A stretch of DNA of 64,000 nt from Shewanella putrefaciens (lineage in GTDB: Bacteria; Pseudomonadota; Gammaproteobacteria; Enterobacterales; Shewanellaceae): the NCBI RefSeq assembly GCF_016406325.1, contig NZ_CP066370.1, forward strand, positions 1,054,001-1,118,000, given 5' to 3'. Below are positions 38,564 through 48,183 of the stretch, in pieces (position 1 is the first letter of the stretch; each line of letters begins with the position of its first letter). The position numbers and the translations under genes were made by a program. Under the pieces are notes generated by a model. That model did not search any database, was not told the DNA's origin, and worked only from the letters and a program-made list of their open reading frames with translations.

Positions 38564-38987
38564 TGATGTAAAAACTCTGTCTAAGGCCCCGAAAGGCTAA
38601 TATTTCCATGAACGTAAATCCTTTATGAGCGATTTACAGGCTTACATTTTGTAGCCATCTTTATATTTGTGTGACTTTATAGTGCGGGCTTTTAGAAGGC
38701 TTAGCAATGCTGAATTGTTACAAATTGGCATTATTTTTAATTCTGTTACAAAGGAGTGTTGAGTCGTAAAATCACAGTAAATATTAACATTATGTTTTAT
38801 AAGTAAAAACTTTTATTCAGATATGTAAGCATCCTACATTATGACATTTTTTATTGTCTTTAGTTATTTTGTTGTGGCAAGAATGTTGATTATTGTGTAA
38901 TGTTTACCCAGACATGACAGCGTTGTCATTCCGCTAGGAATGGTTATGAATACTAAAACGATAATAAAGTTATGGAAGGGAAACGAG
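38564..38987. other. Divergent promoter region, nagR / receptor gene
   Basis: 424 bp, AT-rich, without a gene. It holds the two promoters and one NagR-type palindrome (38914-38929) close to the receptor gene. Confidence 0.5.
38914..38929. promoter_or_regulatory. NagR operator upstream of the receptor gene
   Basis: ATGACAGCGTTGTCAT is a near-perfect 16-bp palindrome (ATGACA/TGTCAT arms around a central CG), 58 bp upstream of the chosen receptor start. The same sequence with one or two changes occurs at 44675 and 49478, each upstream of a GlcNAc gene. LacI-type operators have this central CG. Confidence 0.88.
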
Positions 38988-41606
38988 ATGCGACCATCTA
39001 CCTTTAAGAAAAGTGTACTAGCTACAAATATTGCTATCCTATTGGGCAGTGCTGTATCTGTCAGCGCAGTTGCTGCGAATGATGCAGTTGCTGCTCCAGA
39101 AAACATCGAAAAAATTGAAGTTCGAGGAATGAGAGCTTCAATGAAGGCATCTGTTAACGATAAGCGTTTTTCTGACGCTGTTGTTGATGCTGTTACCGCT
39201 GAAGATATTGGTAAATTTCCAGATGGAGATGTGGGTGAGTCTTTAGGACGAATTCCTGGTGTTGCGGTTAATCGTCAATTTGGTCAAGGTCAACAAGTAT
39301 CGATTCGTGGTGCTTCAAGCCAGTTAACCAGTACGTTATTAAATGGTCATTCTGTTGCTTCAACAGGTTGGTTTGATCAACAAAACATTGATCGTAGCTT
39401 CAATTATAGTCTACTTCCCCCTGAACTTGTGGGTGGCATTCAAGTAAATAAGTCATCTCAAGCAGATATTGCTGAAGGTGGGATTGGTGGCACGGTTACA
39501 GTTAAAACCCGCAAACCCCTCGATTTGGATGCAAACTCAGTTTTTTTAAGTGCTAAGGGGGATTATGGTAGTGTTTCTGAAGAAATTGATCCACAAACCT
39601 CAGGCTTATATAGCTGGAAAACAGAAGATGAGAAATTTGGCTTTTTAGTGGCAGGTTCGTTAGATAAAACTGAATATCAACGCAATGGTATTGAATCTCT
39701 GCTCGGTTGGGGAGAAATTGTTCCAACAACTTTCCAGCAAGATCGTGAACGTACGGCTTTAAATGCTGCATTTCAATATCGGCCAACGGATGCGCTCGAG
39801 TTTGGTCTGAATATCATGAGCCTTCAACTTGATGCAAATAATGCTAATACGTCAATTTTTTTATTTCCGACGCAGCGAGGGGAAAATACTTGCCTTAAGA
39901 AAAACGCTGCAGGTGTTTGTACCTTAGTTGAGCATACAGATAAAGACGGTTTTGCTTGGGCACAGACATGGGCTCGTAAAGCAAGTATGTCCTCTGACAC
40001 TATTGATTTAGATTTTACCTATCAAGCAGATGATTACAAATTAGAAGGGCGAATTGGTAAAACTAAAGCTGAAGGTGGAACAGATCTTACATCTAACTAC
40101 GGGCAATCAATCGGTAAACCTGAAGATTTTGCTGGCATTTATGATGCTACTGGAGATGTGATAAAAATCAATATTGCTAATAATTCATTTGATGCAAGTG
40201 ATTTCAATGGTCAGCTAGAAACGGCAGGTTGGGCACTTAAAAAGCAACCGAATACGGATGAAGAGGCGTTTGCAACATTTGATATTACAATCCCTGTTGA
40301 ATTAGGAGTCATAACGTCGATTAAATCAGGTATTAGCTATGCCGATCATGATGTGACACAAACAACGGAAGCTGCACTATCATCGAATATCATGGCTAAA
40401 GATGCATCAGCCTATTACTCTGGCACTATGTCATCAGGCGCAGGCTTTACTTTACCTAAACCCATCTTTAATAACATGATTAATGATGCTTACGCTGCTA
40501 TTGATGGTTTTACTCTCGATAAATCAGGGTACGGTACACTACAAGAAAAGAATTTAGCGCTATATACCATGGCGACATTTGCGAGTGAAGGTGTTCGCGG
40601 TAACTTTGGTTTAAGATATATTTCTACAGATGTTGAATCTGATTATTATGCATTGAGTGACAGCGGGGTTTATGCTGATGTATTAAGCACAGATAAAGCT
40701 AGCTATAACGATGTATTGCCAAGCGTAAATATTGCATTTGATTTAGCTAGTGATTTAATTTTAAGAGCCTCGGCAGCTCAAGTTATTTCTCGCCCCAATT
40801 ATGCTGATTTATTTGCGACTTCAAAATTACCCGGTTTTAATGATGGAACGCCTGGTAATGAAAAGAAAGTAACTGGTAATGTTAATTTACAGCCTTTTAA
40901 AGCATCGCAAGCGGATTTAAGTTTGGAGTGGTATTTCAGTGGTGAAGGTTTATTTGCGGCAACCTATTTTATTAAAGATGTAAGCTCATTTATTTCGACT
41001 AGAGAAAAGTTAAATCAAGAAATCGGTATAGAAGATCCTAATTTAGTGATTGCAGGCGGCAGTTCATGTGGTGTCGGTATTTACGATTGTTGGACAGTGA
41101 GTGAGAACTTTAATGCGACTGGTGGTTCAATCGATGGTATTGAACTCCAGTTGCAGGATTCTTTTGACAATGGTTTAGGTTATTCAGTGAATTATACTTT
41201 TGCTGATGCTTCATCGCCTGCTGAGAATTATGCAGATCGTGTAGGCGTGTTCTCAGATTCGTCTAAGCACACTGTTAACTTAGTTGGTTATTACGAGATG
41301 GATAATTTCTCTACTCGTATTGCGTATAACTGGCGTTCAGAATATATGATGCGTGAATTACCCGGGTTTTATGGCAACCGTGAACATCAAGCCTATGGAA
41401 CACTAGATCTCAGTGCTAACTATAATGTGACAGATTATTTATCTGTGACCTTTGAAGTGGTTAACTTACTTGAAGAGGATAGTATCCAGAAAGGTGTTTC
41501 ACCAGTGAATGCACCTGGTGTCATCAGTGAATTTAAAGATAATTACCCAGTATGGAGCTTCGATGGTGAGGCTCGTTATAAACTTGGTCTCGCATTACGC
41601 TTTTAA
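38988..41606 (+). CDS. TonB-dependent receptor for chitooligosaccharides/GlcNAc
   Basis: Outer-membrane active transporter, 872 residues. Signal peptide (MRPSTFKKSVLATNIAILLG, cleaved after VSA/VAA), then the plug domain (about residues 40-170; DAVTAEDIGKFPDGDVGESLGRIPGV, QVSIRGASSQLTSTLLNGHSV) and a 22-strand barrel ending in LGLALRF with the terminal Phe. No separate N-terminal signalling domain is seen. The ATG at 38988 is preferred: AGGGA is 6 nt upstream and it gives a clean signal peptide, while the ATG at 38940 adds 16 residues and sits 10 bp from the operator. Position in the nag regulon indicates uptake of GlcNAc oligomers. Confidence 0.92.
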   Translation: MRPSTFKKSVLATNIAILLGSAVSVSAVAANDAVAAPENIEKIEVRGMRASMKASVNDKRFSDAVVDAVTAEDIGKFPDGDVGESLGRIPGVAVNRQFGQGQQVSIRGASSQLTSTLLNGHSVASTGWFDQQNIDRSFNYSLLPPELVGGIQVNKSSQADIAEGGIGGTVTVKTRKPLDLDANSVFLSAKGDYGSVSEEIDPQTSGLYSWKTEDEKFGFLVAGSLDKTEYQRNGIESLLGWGEIVPTTFQQDRERTALNAAFQYRPTDALEFGLNIMSLQLDANNANTSIFLFPTQRGENTCLKKNAAGVCTLVEHTDKDGFAWAQTWARKASMSSDTIDLDFTYQADDYKLEGRIGKTKAEGGTDLTSNYGQSIGKPEDFAGIYDATGDVIKINIANNSFDASDFNGQLETAGWALKKQPNTDEEAFATFDITIPVELGVITSIKSGISYADHDVTQTTEAALSSNIMAKDASAYYSGTMSSGAGFTLPKPIFNNMINDAYAAIDGFTLDKSGYGTLQEKNLALYTMATFASEGVRGNFGLRYISTDVESDYYALSDSGVYADVLSTDKASYNDVLPSVNIAFDLASDLILRASAAQVISRPNYADLFATSKLPGFNDGTPGNEKKVTGNVNLQPFKASQADLSLEWYFSGEGLFAATYFIKDVSSFISTREKLNQEIGIEDPNLVIAGGSSCGVGIYDCWTVSENFNATGGSIDGIELQLQDSFDNGLGYSVNYTFADASSPAENYADRVGVFSDSSKHTVNLVGYYEMDNFSTRIAYNWRSEYMMRELPGFYGNREHQAYGTLDLSANYNVTDYLSVTFEVVNLLEEDSIQKGVSPVNAPGVISEFKDNYPVWSFDGEARYKLGLALRF

Positions 41607-41623
41607 ACAAGTTGATTTAATGT

Positions 41624-41652
41624 AGAAGCCTAGCATTTGCTGGGCTTTTTTT
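41624..41652 (+). terminator. Terminator after receptor gene
   Basis: AAGCCTAGC-attt-GCTGGGCTT stem (one G-T wobble) followed by a T run. Confidence 0.85.
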
Positions 41653-41860
41653 ACTATGAAAAGAGTAAAGTTGGTATGTTGATTGTATTTAATGAGTAAA
41701 AAATTGGCTGTGTTAGTTCAACTAAATTAATTAGTAACAATTTAATCATAAGGGTGAGATATAAAATCTAAAGTTTAAGTATTAAATAAAATGTTTACTC
41801 AGTGGAAATCAGTTACTTTCTCCAGTTTGTAGTCATTTCAGGAATGAGATAAGGATAATC

Positions 41861-44563
41861 ATGAATAAAACATTTGCCGCGACCGCTATACTCGTCGCAC
41901 TTGGTTTGACTGCATGTTCAGATGTGCCAGATGCTCAGGTAGTAAATCAGGCTCCCAAACCTGCACACGCCTCGCCTGCCAGTGAGGTTAACGCCGTTTC
42001 AGGTGCATTAACTCAAACTCAATTGCAGCAATTGGGGGATACCTTAACAGCCACTTACCGTGTTGTGACTAATATTCCCGATGAGCAATGTAACAAAGCG
42101 CTGGCCGAGGGTCGCTGCTTTGTGGCCGAAATCGATTTTGTACCGGGAATCGATATTGCCAGTCACGACTGGTCGATTTACTTCAGCCAAATGCGTCCGG
42201 TGCAATCGGTTCAGAGCGATGAATTTACAATCTCCCACGTAAAGGGCGACTTATACCGCATTGCACCGACTGCGGCTTTTACCGGTTTTAGCAAAGGTGT
42301 GAAAAAGACCCTGCGATTCCGTGGTGAGTTATGGCAATTGTCAGAAACTGATGCCATGCCTAATTACTACTTAGTGGCCGAACATTTAGCGCCAGTATTG
42401 ATTGCGAGTACTCAGGTGGTGCAAGACCCTGAAACCAAATTAGAAGTGCGTCCCTATGTCGAAGGTTACACTGACATGGTGAAGCAATATCGCCGCACTG
42501 AAACTGATAAATTGCAACCCGCTGATGCAGCAAGGTTATTTATCAATAATCAAGCAGTAAGCGAAGATGCCGCACTAGCGACTAATGCTATTATTCCTAC
42601 GCCGCAAAAAGTGCAAGTACATGGCACCGATAAAGCCGTGTCTTTAGCTGCGGGTATTAAAGTTGATTATCAACAGCTTGATCCAACACTGCTGACGCCA
42701 AGTCAAGTTGCGGCCGCATTAGCGCGTTTAGCCCGTCTTGGAGTGGCTGAAAACGATCAAGGTCTAGCGGTTAAATTGCAGCATAGTGCGGGCAATGAGG
42801 GCAGTTATCAGCTCGATATCAAGGCTAACGAAATCAACATCGCCGCAGCCGATGCTGCCGGTTTTTCCTATGCGCTATCTTCGCTGGCGAGTTTGATTGA
42901 TGTGCAAGACTTGCGAGTCAATGCGATGACTATCGAAGATAGTCCACGTTATCCGTTTCGTGGTATGCACATTGATGTGGCTCGTAATTTCCACAGCAAA
43001 CAATTGTTGCTGGATTTGCTCGACCAAATGGCGGCTTATAAGCTCAATAAACTGCATTTACACATGGCTGACGATGAAGGTTGGCGACTCGAAATCGACG
43101 GGTTACCTGAGCTGACCGACATCGGTAGTCAACGTTGTCATGATCTTGCTGAGAATACCTGTCTGTTACCGCAGCTGGGTAGCGGCCCTTTTGCGGAGTT
43201 GAGTGTTAATGGTTTCTATACTAAACAAGACTATATCGACATAGTGAAATATGCTGAGGCGCGTCAAATTCAAGTGATCCCATCGATGGATATGCCGGGC
43301 CACAGCCGAGCGGCAATTAAGTCGATGGAGGCGCGCTACCGTAAGTTACTCGCCGAAGGTAAAGCCGCTGAGGCTAAGACTTACCTGCTTTCGGATGCGG
43401 ACGATAAAACCGTTTATTCCTCGGTGCAGTATTATGACGACAACACGCTGAACGTATGCATGGAATCGACCTATCAGTTTGTCGATAAAGTGATTGATGA
43501 GATTGCCAAGTTACATCAAGCCGCTGGTCAGCCATTAACCCGTTATCATATCGGTGCGGATGAAACCGCTGGCGCTTGGAAGCAATCGCCCCAGTGTTTG
43601 GCGTTTGTGGCCAATAACGACAAGGGCGTGAAATCAATCGACGAATTAGGCGCTTACTTTATTGAGCGCATCTCAAATCAGTTGGCGAATAAAGGCATTG
43701 AAGCTGCGGGATGGAGCGATGGTATGAGCCATGTTCGCCCTGAGAATATGCCCGCTAAGGTACAGTCTAATATTTGGGATGTGATTGCCCACAAAGGTCA
43801 TTCGCGCGCCAATCAGCAGGCGAATCTCGGCTGGGAAACCGTACTTTCTAATCCTGAGGTGTTGTACTTTGACTTCCCCTATGAGGCCGATCCTAAAGAG
43901 CATGGTTATTACTGGGCAAGCCGCACGACCAATAGCCATAAAGTCTTTAGCTTTATGCCTGATAATTTAGCCGCTAACGCCGAGCAATGGACCGATATTC
44001 AACATCAGCCATTCGAAGCAGATGACAGAATAAAACTCGATGAGGCGGGTAAAAAAGTCTCGGGTCCAAGGGAAGAAGGCAAAGCTTTTAGCGGCCTTCA
44101 AGGGCAGATCTGGAGCGAGACAATTCGCAGTGACGATACTGCCGAGTACATGATATTTCCACGTTTGTTGATGCTGGCTGAGCGTGCTTGGCATCAAGCT
44201 GCGTGGGAAGTGCCTTATCAGTATCAAGGCGCTGTGTATAACCAAAACTCCGGAGCTTTTACCTTAGCCATGCGTGAGGCACAGGCAAAAGATTGGCAAC
44301 AACTCGCGAATACTTTGGGCCACAAAGAGTTTATCAAGCTAGATAAAGCGGGAATTAATTATCGCGTACCGACGGTCGGCGCTGAGATCCGTGACGGTAA
44401 ACTGTTTGCCAATATCGCCTATCCCGGGCTTAAACTCGAATACCGTAGTCTCAATGGCCAGTGGCAAGCTTATCAAGTGGGATTGGCGGTCACTGCACCA
44501 ATTGAGATCAGAGCCATTGCGGCCGATGGTATTCGTAAAGGCCGAAGTTTAATCGTTAACTAA
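41861..44563 (+). CDS. hex: Beta-N-acetylhexosaminidase lipoprotein (GH20)
   Basis: Exo-acting glycosidase that releases GlcNAc from the non-reducing end of chitooligosaccharides. Lipoprotein signal MNKTFAATAILVALGLTAC (lipobox LTAC). Then an N-terminal chitobiase-type carbohydrate-binding domain (about residues 60-200), a GH20b domain (about residues 245-345), the GH20 barrel (about residues 365-790) with the catalytic Asp-Glu pair at Asp567-Glu568 in HIGADETAGAW, and a C-terminal CHB_HEX_C domain. 900 residues, the size of chitobiases. It is envelope-anchored, probably periplasmic, and acts downstream of the TonB receptor. I see no NagR palindrome in the 254 bp upstream. Confidence 0.95.
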   Translation: MNKTFAATAILVALGLTACSDVPDAQVVNQAPKPAHASPASEVNAVSGALTQTQLQQLGDTLTATYRVVTNIPDEQCNKALAEGRCFVAEIDFVPGIDIASHDWSIYFSQMRPVQSVQSDEFTISHVKGDLYRIAPTAAFTGFSKGVKKTLRFRGELWQLSETDAMPNYYLVAEHLAPVLIASTQVVQDPETKLEVRPYVEGYTDMVKQYRRTETDKLQPADAARLFINNQAVSEDAALATNAIIPTPQKVQVHGTDKAVSLAAGIKVDYQQLDPTLLTPSQVAAALARLARLGVAENDQGLAVKLQHSAGNEGSYQLDIKANEINIAAADAAGFSYALSSLASLIDVQDLRVNAMTIEDSPRYPFRGMHIDVARNFHSKQLLLDLLDQMAAYKLNKLHLHMADDEGWRLEIDGLPELTDIGSQRCHDLAENTCLLPQLGSGPFAELSVNGFYTKQDYIDIVKYAEARQIQVIPSMDMPGHSRAAIKSMEARYRKLLAEGKAAEAKTYLLSDADDKTVYSSVQYYDDNTLNVCMESTYQFVDKVIDEIAKLHQAAGQPLTRYHIGADETAGAWKQSPQCLAFVANNDKGVKSIDELGAYFIERISNQLANKGIEAAGWSDGMSHVRPENMPAKVQSNIWDVIAHKGHSRANQQANLGWETVLSNPEVLYFDFPYEADPKEHGYYWASRTTNSHKVFSFMPDNLAANAEQWTDIQHQPFEADDRIKLDEAGKKVSGPREEGKAFSGLQGQIWSETIRSDDTAEYMIFPRLLMLAERAWHQAAWEVPYQYQGAVYNQNSGAFTLAMREAQAKDWQQLANTLGHKEFIKLDKAGINYRVPTVGAEIRDGKLFANIAYPGLKLEYRSLNGQWQAYQVGLAVTAPIEIRAIAADGIRKGRSLIVN

Positions 44564-44580
44564 ATAAATTTTTATATCTA

Positions 44581-44612
44581 GCTGTATTTTAAAAATAAAA
44601 TACAGCCTTTTT
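44581..44612 (+). terminator. Terminator after hexosaminidase gene
   Basis: GCTGTATTTT-aaaaat-AAAATACAGC perfect 10-bp stem followed by T's. Confidence 0.9.
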
Positions 44613-44674
44613 ATTTTTCTGTGTCGGTAATTTCAGAAAATTTATTTTAGATGAAAAATTGTCTTAAAAAGCAA

Positions 44675-44690
44675 ATGACAACGCTGTCAT
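44675..44690. promoter_or_regulatory. NagR operator upstream of nagK
   Basis: ATGACAACGCTGTCAT, the same palindrome as at 38914 (reverse complement almost identical), about 95 bp before the nagK start. It should repress the nagK-nagB-nagA transcript. Confidence 0.9.
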
Positions 44691-44784
44691 TTTTGTTATA
44701 ACATTGGGTTAACTAAGTTTAAATGCAGTCTTAACGATAAAGAATAAGCAACGGTAGCACTGCATGATAGGTGAAGAGGGTGTC

Positions 44785-45696
44785 ATGGGGTTAGTCCAGA
44801 CAAAAGATCAACCACTGTTTATAGGTGTAGATGGGGGCGGCAGTAAATGTAGAGCCACCATCTACTGCGCAGACGGTACCGTTTTAGGTACTGGTGTTGC
44901 TGGACGTGCCAATCCATTGCATGGTCTAACACAAACATTTGAATCCGTTGAAGCATCGACTCGCCTCGCCTTGCTGGATGCGGGAATGAACGAGAGTGAT
45001 AGTTACTTGCTGGTGGCGGGCCTCGGTCTTGCTGGGGTAAATGTTCCTCGGTTATATCGAGACGTTACTAACTGGCAGCATCCTTTTGCTGCTATGTATG
45101 TCACTACAGATTTGCATACGGCTTGTATTGGTGCCCACGGTGGTGCCGATGGTGCTGTGATCATCACGGGTACTGGCTCTTGCGGCTATGCCCATGTTGG
45201 CGATACCAGTTTGAGTATTGGTGGTTATGGTTTTGCCTTGGGCGATAAGGGCAGCGGTGCTTGGCTTGGATTAAAAGCCGCCGAACACGTGTTGTTAGCA
45301 CTCGATGGCTTTGCCGTACCAACTCGATTAACCGATATGCTGTTGAATGAATTTGGTGTCACCGATGCGCTAGGCATTGTCGAAAATCTAGCCGGAAAGT
45401 CCTCAAGTTGCTACGCCGCATTAGCCAGAAGCGTACTCGATTGTGCCAATGAAGGTGATGCTGTAGCGACTGCTATCGTACAAGAAGGAGCGGACTATAT
45501 AAGCGACATGGCACGTAAGTTATTTAGCCTAAATCCGGTGCGTTTTTCGATGATCGGTGGTCTTGCTGAGCCTTTACAAGCTTGGCTCGGTGCTGATGTG
45601 GTTGCCAAAATTTCAGAAACCTTAGCCCCCCCCCCGAACTCGGCGCTATGTATTTCGCCCAGCAAGAATTTAATAAGTCGTTGTCAGTGCGCATAG
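44785..45696 (+). CDS. nagK: N-acetylglucosamine kinase, BadF/BadG type, frame-disturbed 3' end
   Basis: ATPase-fold sugar kinase phosphorylating cytosolic GlcNAc to GlcNAc-6-phosphate. The phosphate-1 motif IGVDGGGSKCRATIY is near residue 12, phosphate-2 and adenosine motifs follow (ITGTGSCGYAHVG near residue 135; MIGGLAEPL near residue 260). Start chosen at ATG 44785 (GAGGG upstream); ATG 44764 lacks one. The 3' end is odd: a run of ten C (45626-45635) shifts the frame, giving a tail PNSALCISPSKNL and a stop at 45696. With 8 or 11 C the frame reads PPELGAMYFAQQEFNKS, a normal family end, stopping at 45722. It is the first gene of nagK-nagB-nagA. Confidence 0.85.
   Translation: MGLVQTKDQPLFIGVDGGGSKCRATIYCADGTVLGTGVAGRANPLHGLTQTFESVEASTRLALLDAGMNESDSYLLVAGLGLAGVNVPRLYRDVTNWQHPFAAMYVTTDLHTACIGAHGGADGAVIITGTGSCGYAHVGDTSLSIGGYGFALGDKGSGAWLGLKAAEHVLLALDGFAVPTRLTDMLLNEFGVTDALGIVENLAGKSSSCYAALARSVLDCANEGDAVATAIVQEGADYISDMARKLFSLNPVRFSMIGGLAEPLQAWLGADVVAKISETLAPPPNSALCISPSKNLISRCQCA
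45626..45635 (+). repeat. C10 homopolymer tract in nagK
   Basis: Ten consecutive C near the 3' end of nagK. Removing two or adding one restores the conserved-looking C terminus. It is either a sequencing or assembly error or a slippage (phase-variable) site. Confidence 0.9.
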
Positions 45697-45739
45697 GCAC
45701 TGAAGCTAAATCCTGTATTTGAATGTGAAGGTAAAAGAC

Positions 45740-46738
45740 ATGACAAACACTATTATGGAGCAAGAGGCTCGCACTGCACCGCAAAAAATCGCGGATCAAT
45801 TAGAAGCTAACGCTGGCATCATGCAGCAGTTAGGTGAAAGACTTCGCGCCTTTGCCCCCCGTTTTGTAATGATCGTTGGTCGCGGTTCATCGGATCATGC
45901 GGGAGTGTTCGCTAAATACTTATTTGAAATTGAAGCGGGTGTACCGACCTTCGCCGTCGCACCTTCAGTGGCGAGTGTGTATGGTAAAACCTTGAAACTC
46001 GAAGGCGCGTTAGTCATTGTTATTTCACAATCTGGCCGTAGCCCTGACATTTTGGCGCAGGCGCGTATGGCAAAAAATGCCGGTGCTTTCTGTGTTGCCT
46101 TAGTGAATGATGAAAGTGCACCGATTAAAGATATCGTCGATGTCGTTGTGCCTTTACGTGCCGGCGAAGAAAAAGCCGTTGCTGCGACTAAGAGTTACCT
46201 CGCAACTTTGTCGGCGATTTTACAACTCGCCGCCGCTTGGACCCAGAGTGAATCGCTCGCTAGCGCCGTAGCGTCTTTACCCCAAGCGCTGCAAACCGCG
46301 GTGGATGCTGAGCCACAACTCACGCCAGAATCCGTTGCCGACGTGAAGAACTTAGTCGTACTCGGCCGTGGTTTAGGTTATGCGGTATCTAAGGAAATCG
46401 CGCTTAAGTTAAAAGAAGTGTGCTCAATCCATGCCGAAGCGTTCAGCAGCGCCGAGTTCCTCCACGGCCCTGTGACCTTAGTTGAGAAAAAACTCACTAT
46501 CGTCGATGTCTGTATTGGCGATGAATCCTATGCTAGCCATATTGAACAAATTGAAAACGTAAGCCAACGCGGCGCCGATTTAGTGCACCTGAATCAAACC
46601 TCGACCGACATTCACCCGCGTGTGGCGCCGTTAGCCTTGTTACAACGTTTTTATATCGATGTGGCTGCGGTTGCGATTGCCCGTGGTATCGATCCCGACC
46701 AACCGGCTGGCCTTAAAAAAGTAACCCAAACGCTTTAA
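45740..46738 (+). CDS. nagB: Glucosamine-6-phosphate deaminase NagB-II (SIS domain)
   Basis: Converts glucosamine-6-phosphate to fructose-6-phosphate and ammonia. This is the Shewanella-type NagB-II, related to the isomerase half of GlmS rather than to E. coli NagB. 332 residues with two SIS domains: IVGRGSSDHAGVFAKYLFE and VIVISQSGRSPDILAQ in the first, VVLGRGLGYAVSKEIALKLKEVCSIHAEAFSSAEFLHGP in the second. There is no glutaminase domain, as expected. The ATG at 45740 has a GGTAAA upstream. Follows nagK within 44 bp (18 bp if the nagK frame is restored). Confidence 0.93.
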   Translation: MTNTIMEQEARTAPQKIADQLEANAGIMQQLGERLRAFAPRFVMIVGRGSSDHAGVFAKYLFEIEAGVPTFAVAPSVASVYGKTLKLEGALVIVISQSGRSPDILAQARMAKNAGAFCVALVNDESAPIKDIVDVVVPLRAGEEKAVAATKSYLATLSAILQLAAAWTQSESLASAVASLPQALQTAVDAEPQLTPESVADVKNLVVLGRGLGYAVSKEIALKLKEVCSIHAEAFSSAEFLHGPVTLVEKKLTIVDVCIGDESYASHIEQIENVSQRGADLVHLNQTSTDIHPRVAPLALLQRFYIDVAAVAIARGIDPDQPAGLKKVTQTL

Positions 46739-46871
46739 GTTGCCTAGCTTTAAGCGGCAAAGTGTAAGAGGTCTAGGTAGGCTGCACGATTAAGCATCTG
46801 CAGCTAAGCCCACGCGGTTAACTTAATTTAAGCCTTAAGCTAACTGCGTTATTTATTGAAAGAGGTTTGCG

Positions 46872-48026
46872 ATGAAAATCACCTTGATCGCTGAGCGTAT
46901 TTTTGATGGTGAATATTTCCATCAAGATGTGCCTGTGACTGTTGAAGACGGGCATATTCTGGCGTTTGATACGGTTGTTGGCGCGAAGGAAATCCGCCAA
47001 GCCGGAACGCTGGTGCCTGGTTTTATCGATGTACAAGTGAACGGCGGCGGCGGGGCGTTATTCAATGCCGATCCGAGTGTTAATTGCATTGAGACTATCG
47101 GCCGTGCCCATGCGCGTTTTGGCACGACGGGATTTTTACCCACACTTATCACCGATGATGTCAGCGTGATGGCCAATGCGGCTGATGCCGTGACCGAGGC
47201 ATTAGTGAAAGGTAGCGCTGGCGTTTTAGGGGTGCATTTTGAAGGGCCACATTTATCTGTGCCTAAAAAAGGTGTGCATCCACAGGGTTTTATTCGCGAA
47301 ATCTCAGAGGCTGAACTCGCGGTATTTTGTCGCCAAGATCTGGGGATTAAAGTGGTCACGCTTGCGCCTGAGAATGTGTCTCCAGAGGTGATCCGCACGC
47401 TTGTCGCCTCGGGTGTTAAGGTGTGTTTGGGTCATTCTAATGCCGACTACGATACTGTGGTTGCGGCATTAGCGGCAGGCGCGACGGGCTTTACCCACCT
47501 TTATAATGCGATGTCACCACTTGGTTCCCGTGAGCCGGGCATGGTTGGCGCGGCGATTGAGAGTGAAACCGCTTGGTGTGGTTTGATTGTCGATGGTCAC
47601 CATGTGCATCCCGCTGCCGCAAAGGTCGCACTACGGGCAAAACCTAGAGGCAAAATGATGTTAGTCACCGATGCTATGCCGCCTGTCGGTATGGACGATG
47701 AGACTAGCTTTGAGCTTTTTGGTACTCAAGTGCAGAGAGTCGGCGACAGATTAAATGCCGTGACCGGTGAGCTGGCGGGTTGTGTGCTCGATATGGCGAC
47801 TGCGGTCAATAATACGGTGAACTTGTTAGGTTTACCTTTGGCGGAAGCCTTGAGAATGGCGGCGTTATATCCCGCACAGTTCCTCGGGATTGACCATAAG
47901 GCTGGCCGTTTAGCACTGGGACATAGGGCTGACTTTGTCTTGCTCGATGCGCAGAACAAAGTGCTGGCAAATTACATTGCGGGACGGGCCGTCTATTCAG
48001 GACAGACGATAGGGGGACACCCTTAA
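46872..48026 (+). CDS. nagA: N-acetylglucosamine-6-phosphate deacetylase NagA
   Basis: Removes acetate from GlcNAc-6-phosphate. 384 residues (E. coli 382). Metal and catalytic residues align well with the E. coli set: Glu124 (FEGPHL), His188 (GHSNAD), His209 (THLYNAM) and Asp267 (VTDAMPP); DVQVNGGGGALFN near residue 53 is the usual N-terminal signature. AGAGG lies 8 nt upstream of the ATG. It is 133 bp after nagB in the same direction and followed by a terminator, so nagK-nagB-nagA is probably one transcript. Confidence 0.96.
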   Translation: MKITLIAERIFDGEYFHQDVPVTVEDGHILAFDTVVGAKEIRQAGTLVPGFIDVQVNGGGGALFNADPSVNCIETIGRAHARFGTTGFLPTLITDDVSVMANAADAVTEALVKGSAGVLGVHFEGPHLSVPKKGVHPQGFIREISEAELAVFCRQDLGIKVVTLAPENVSPEVIRTLVASGVKVCLGHSNADYDTVVAALAAGATGFTHLYNAMSPLGSREPGMVGAAIESETAWCGLIVDGHHVHPAAAKVALRAKPRGKMMLVTDAMPPVGMDDETSFELFGTQVQRVGDRLNAVTGELAGCVLDMATAVNNTVNLLGLPLAEALRMAALYPAQFLGIDHKAGRLALGHRADFVLLDAQNKVLANYIAGRAVYSGQTIGGHP

Positions 48027-48061
48027 ATCGCTTTCGCAGTTTAGGTGATGTGTAACAATTG

Positions 48062-48100
48062 GCCCTTGTCGTATTTTGATGACAGGGGCTAAGTTTTTTT
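48062..48100 (+). terminator. Terminator after nagA
   Basis: GCCCTTGTC-gtattttgat-GACAGGGGC stem (one wobble pair) followed by a run of seven T. Confidence 0.85.
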
Positions 48101-48183
48101 ATTGTACAGCACTCATTTTAAACAGTATTAGTTTTGATCAACTTTTATAAAAGCTTTTAATAACAATAATAAAGGATGATGGC

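Noticed and set aside
46922..47398. 158-codon minus-strand frame inside nagA
   Set aside because: Antisense shadow of nagA caused by its codon bias.
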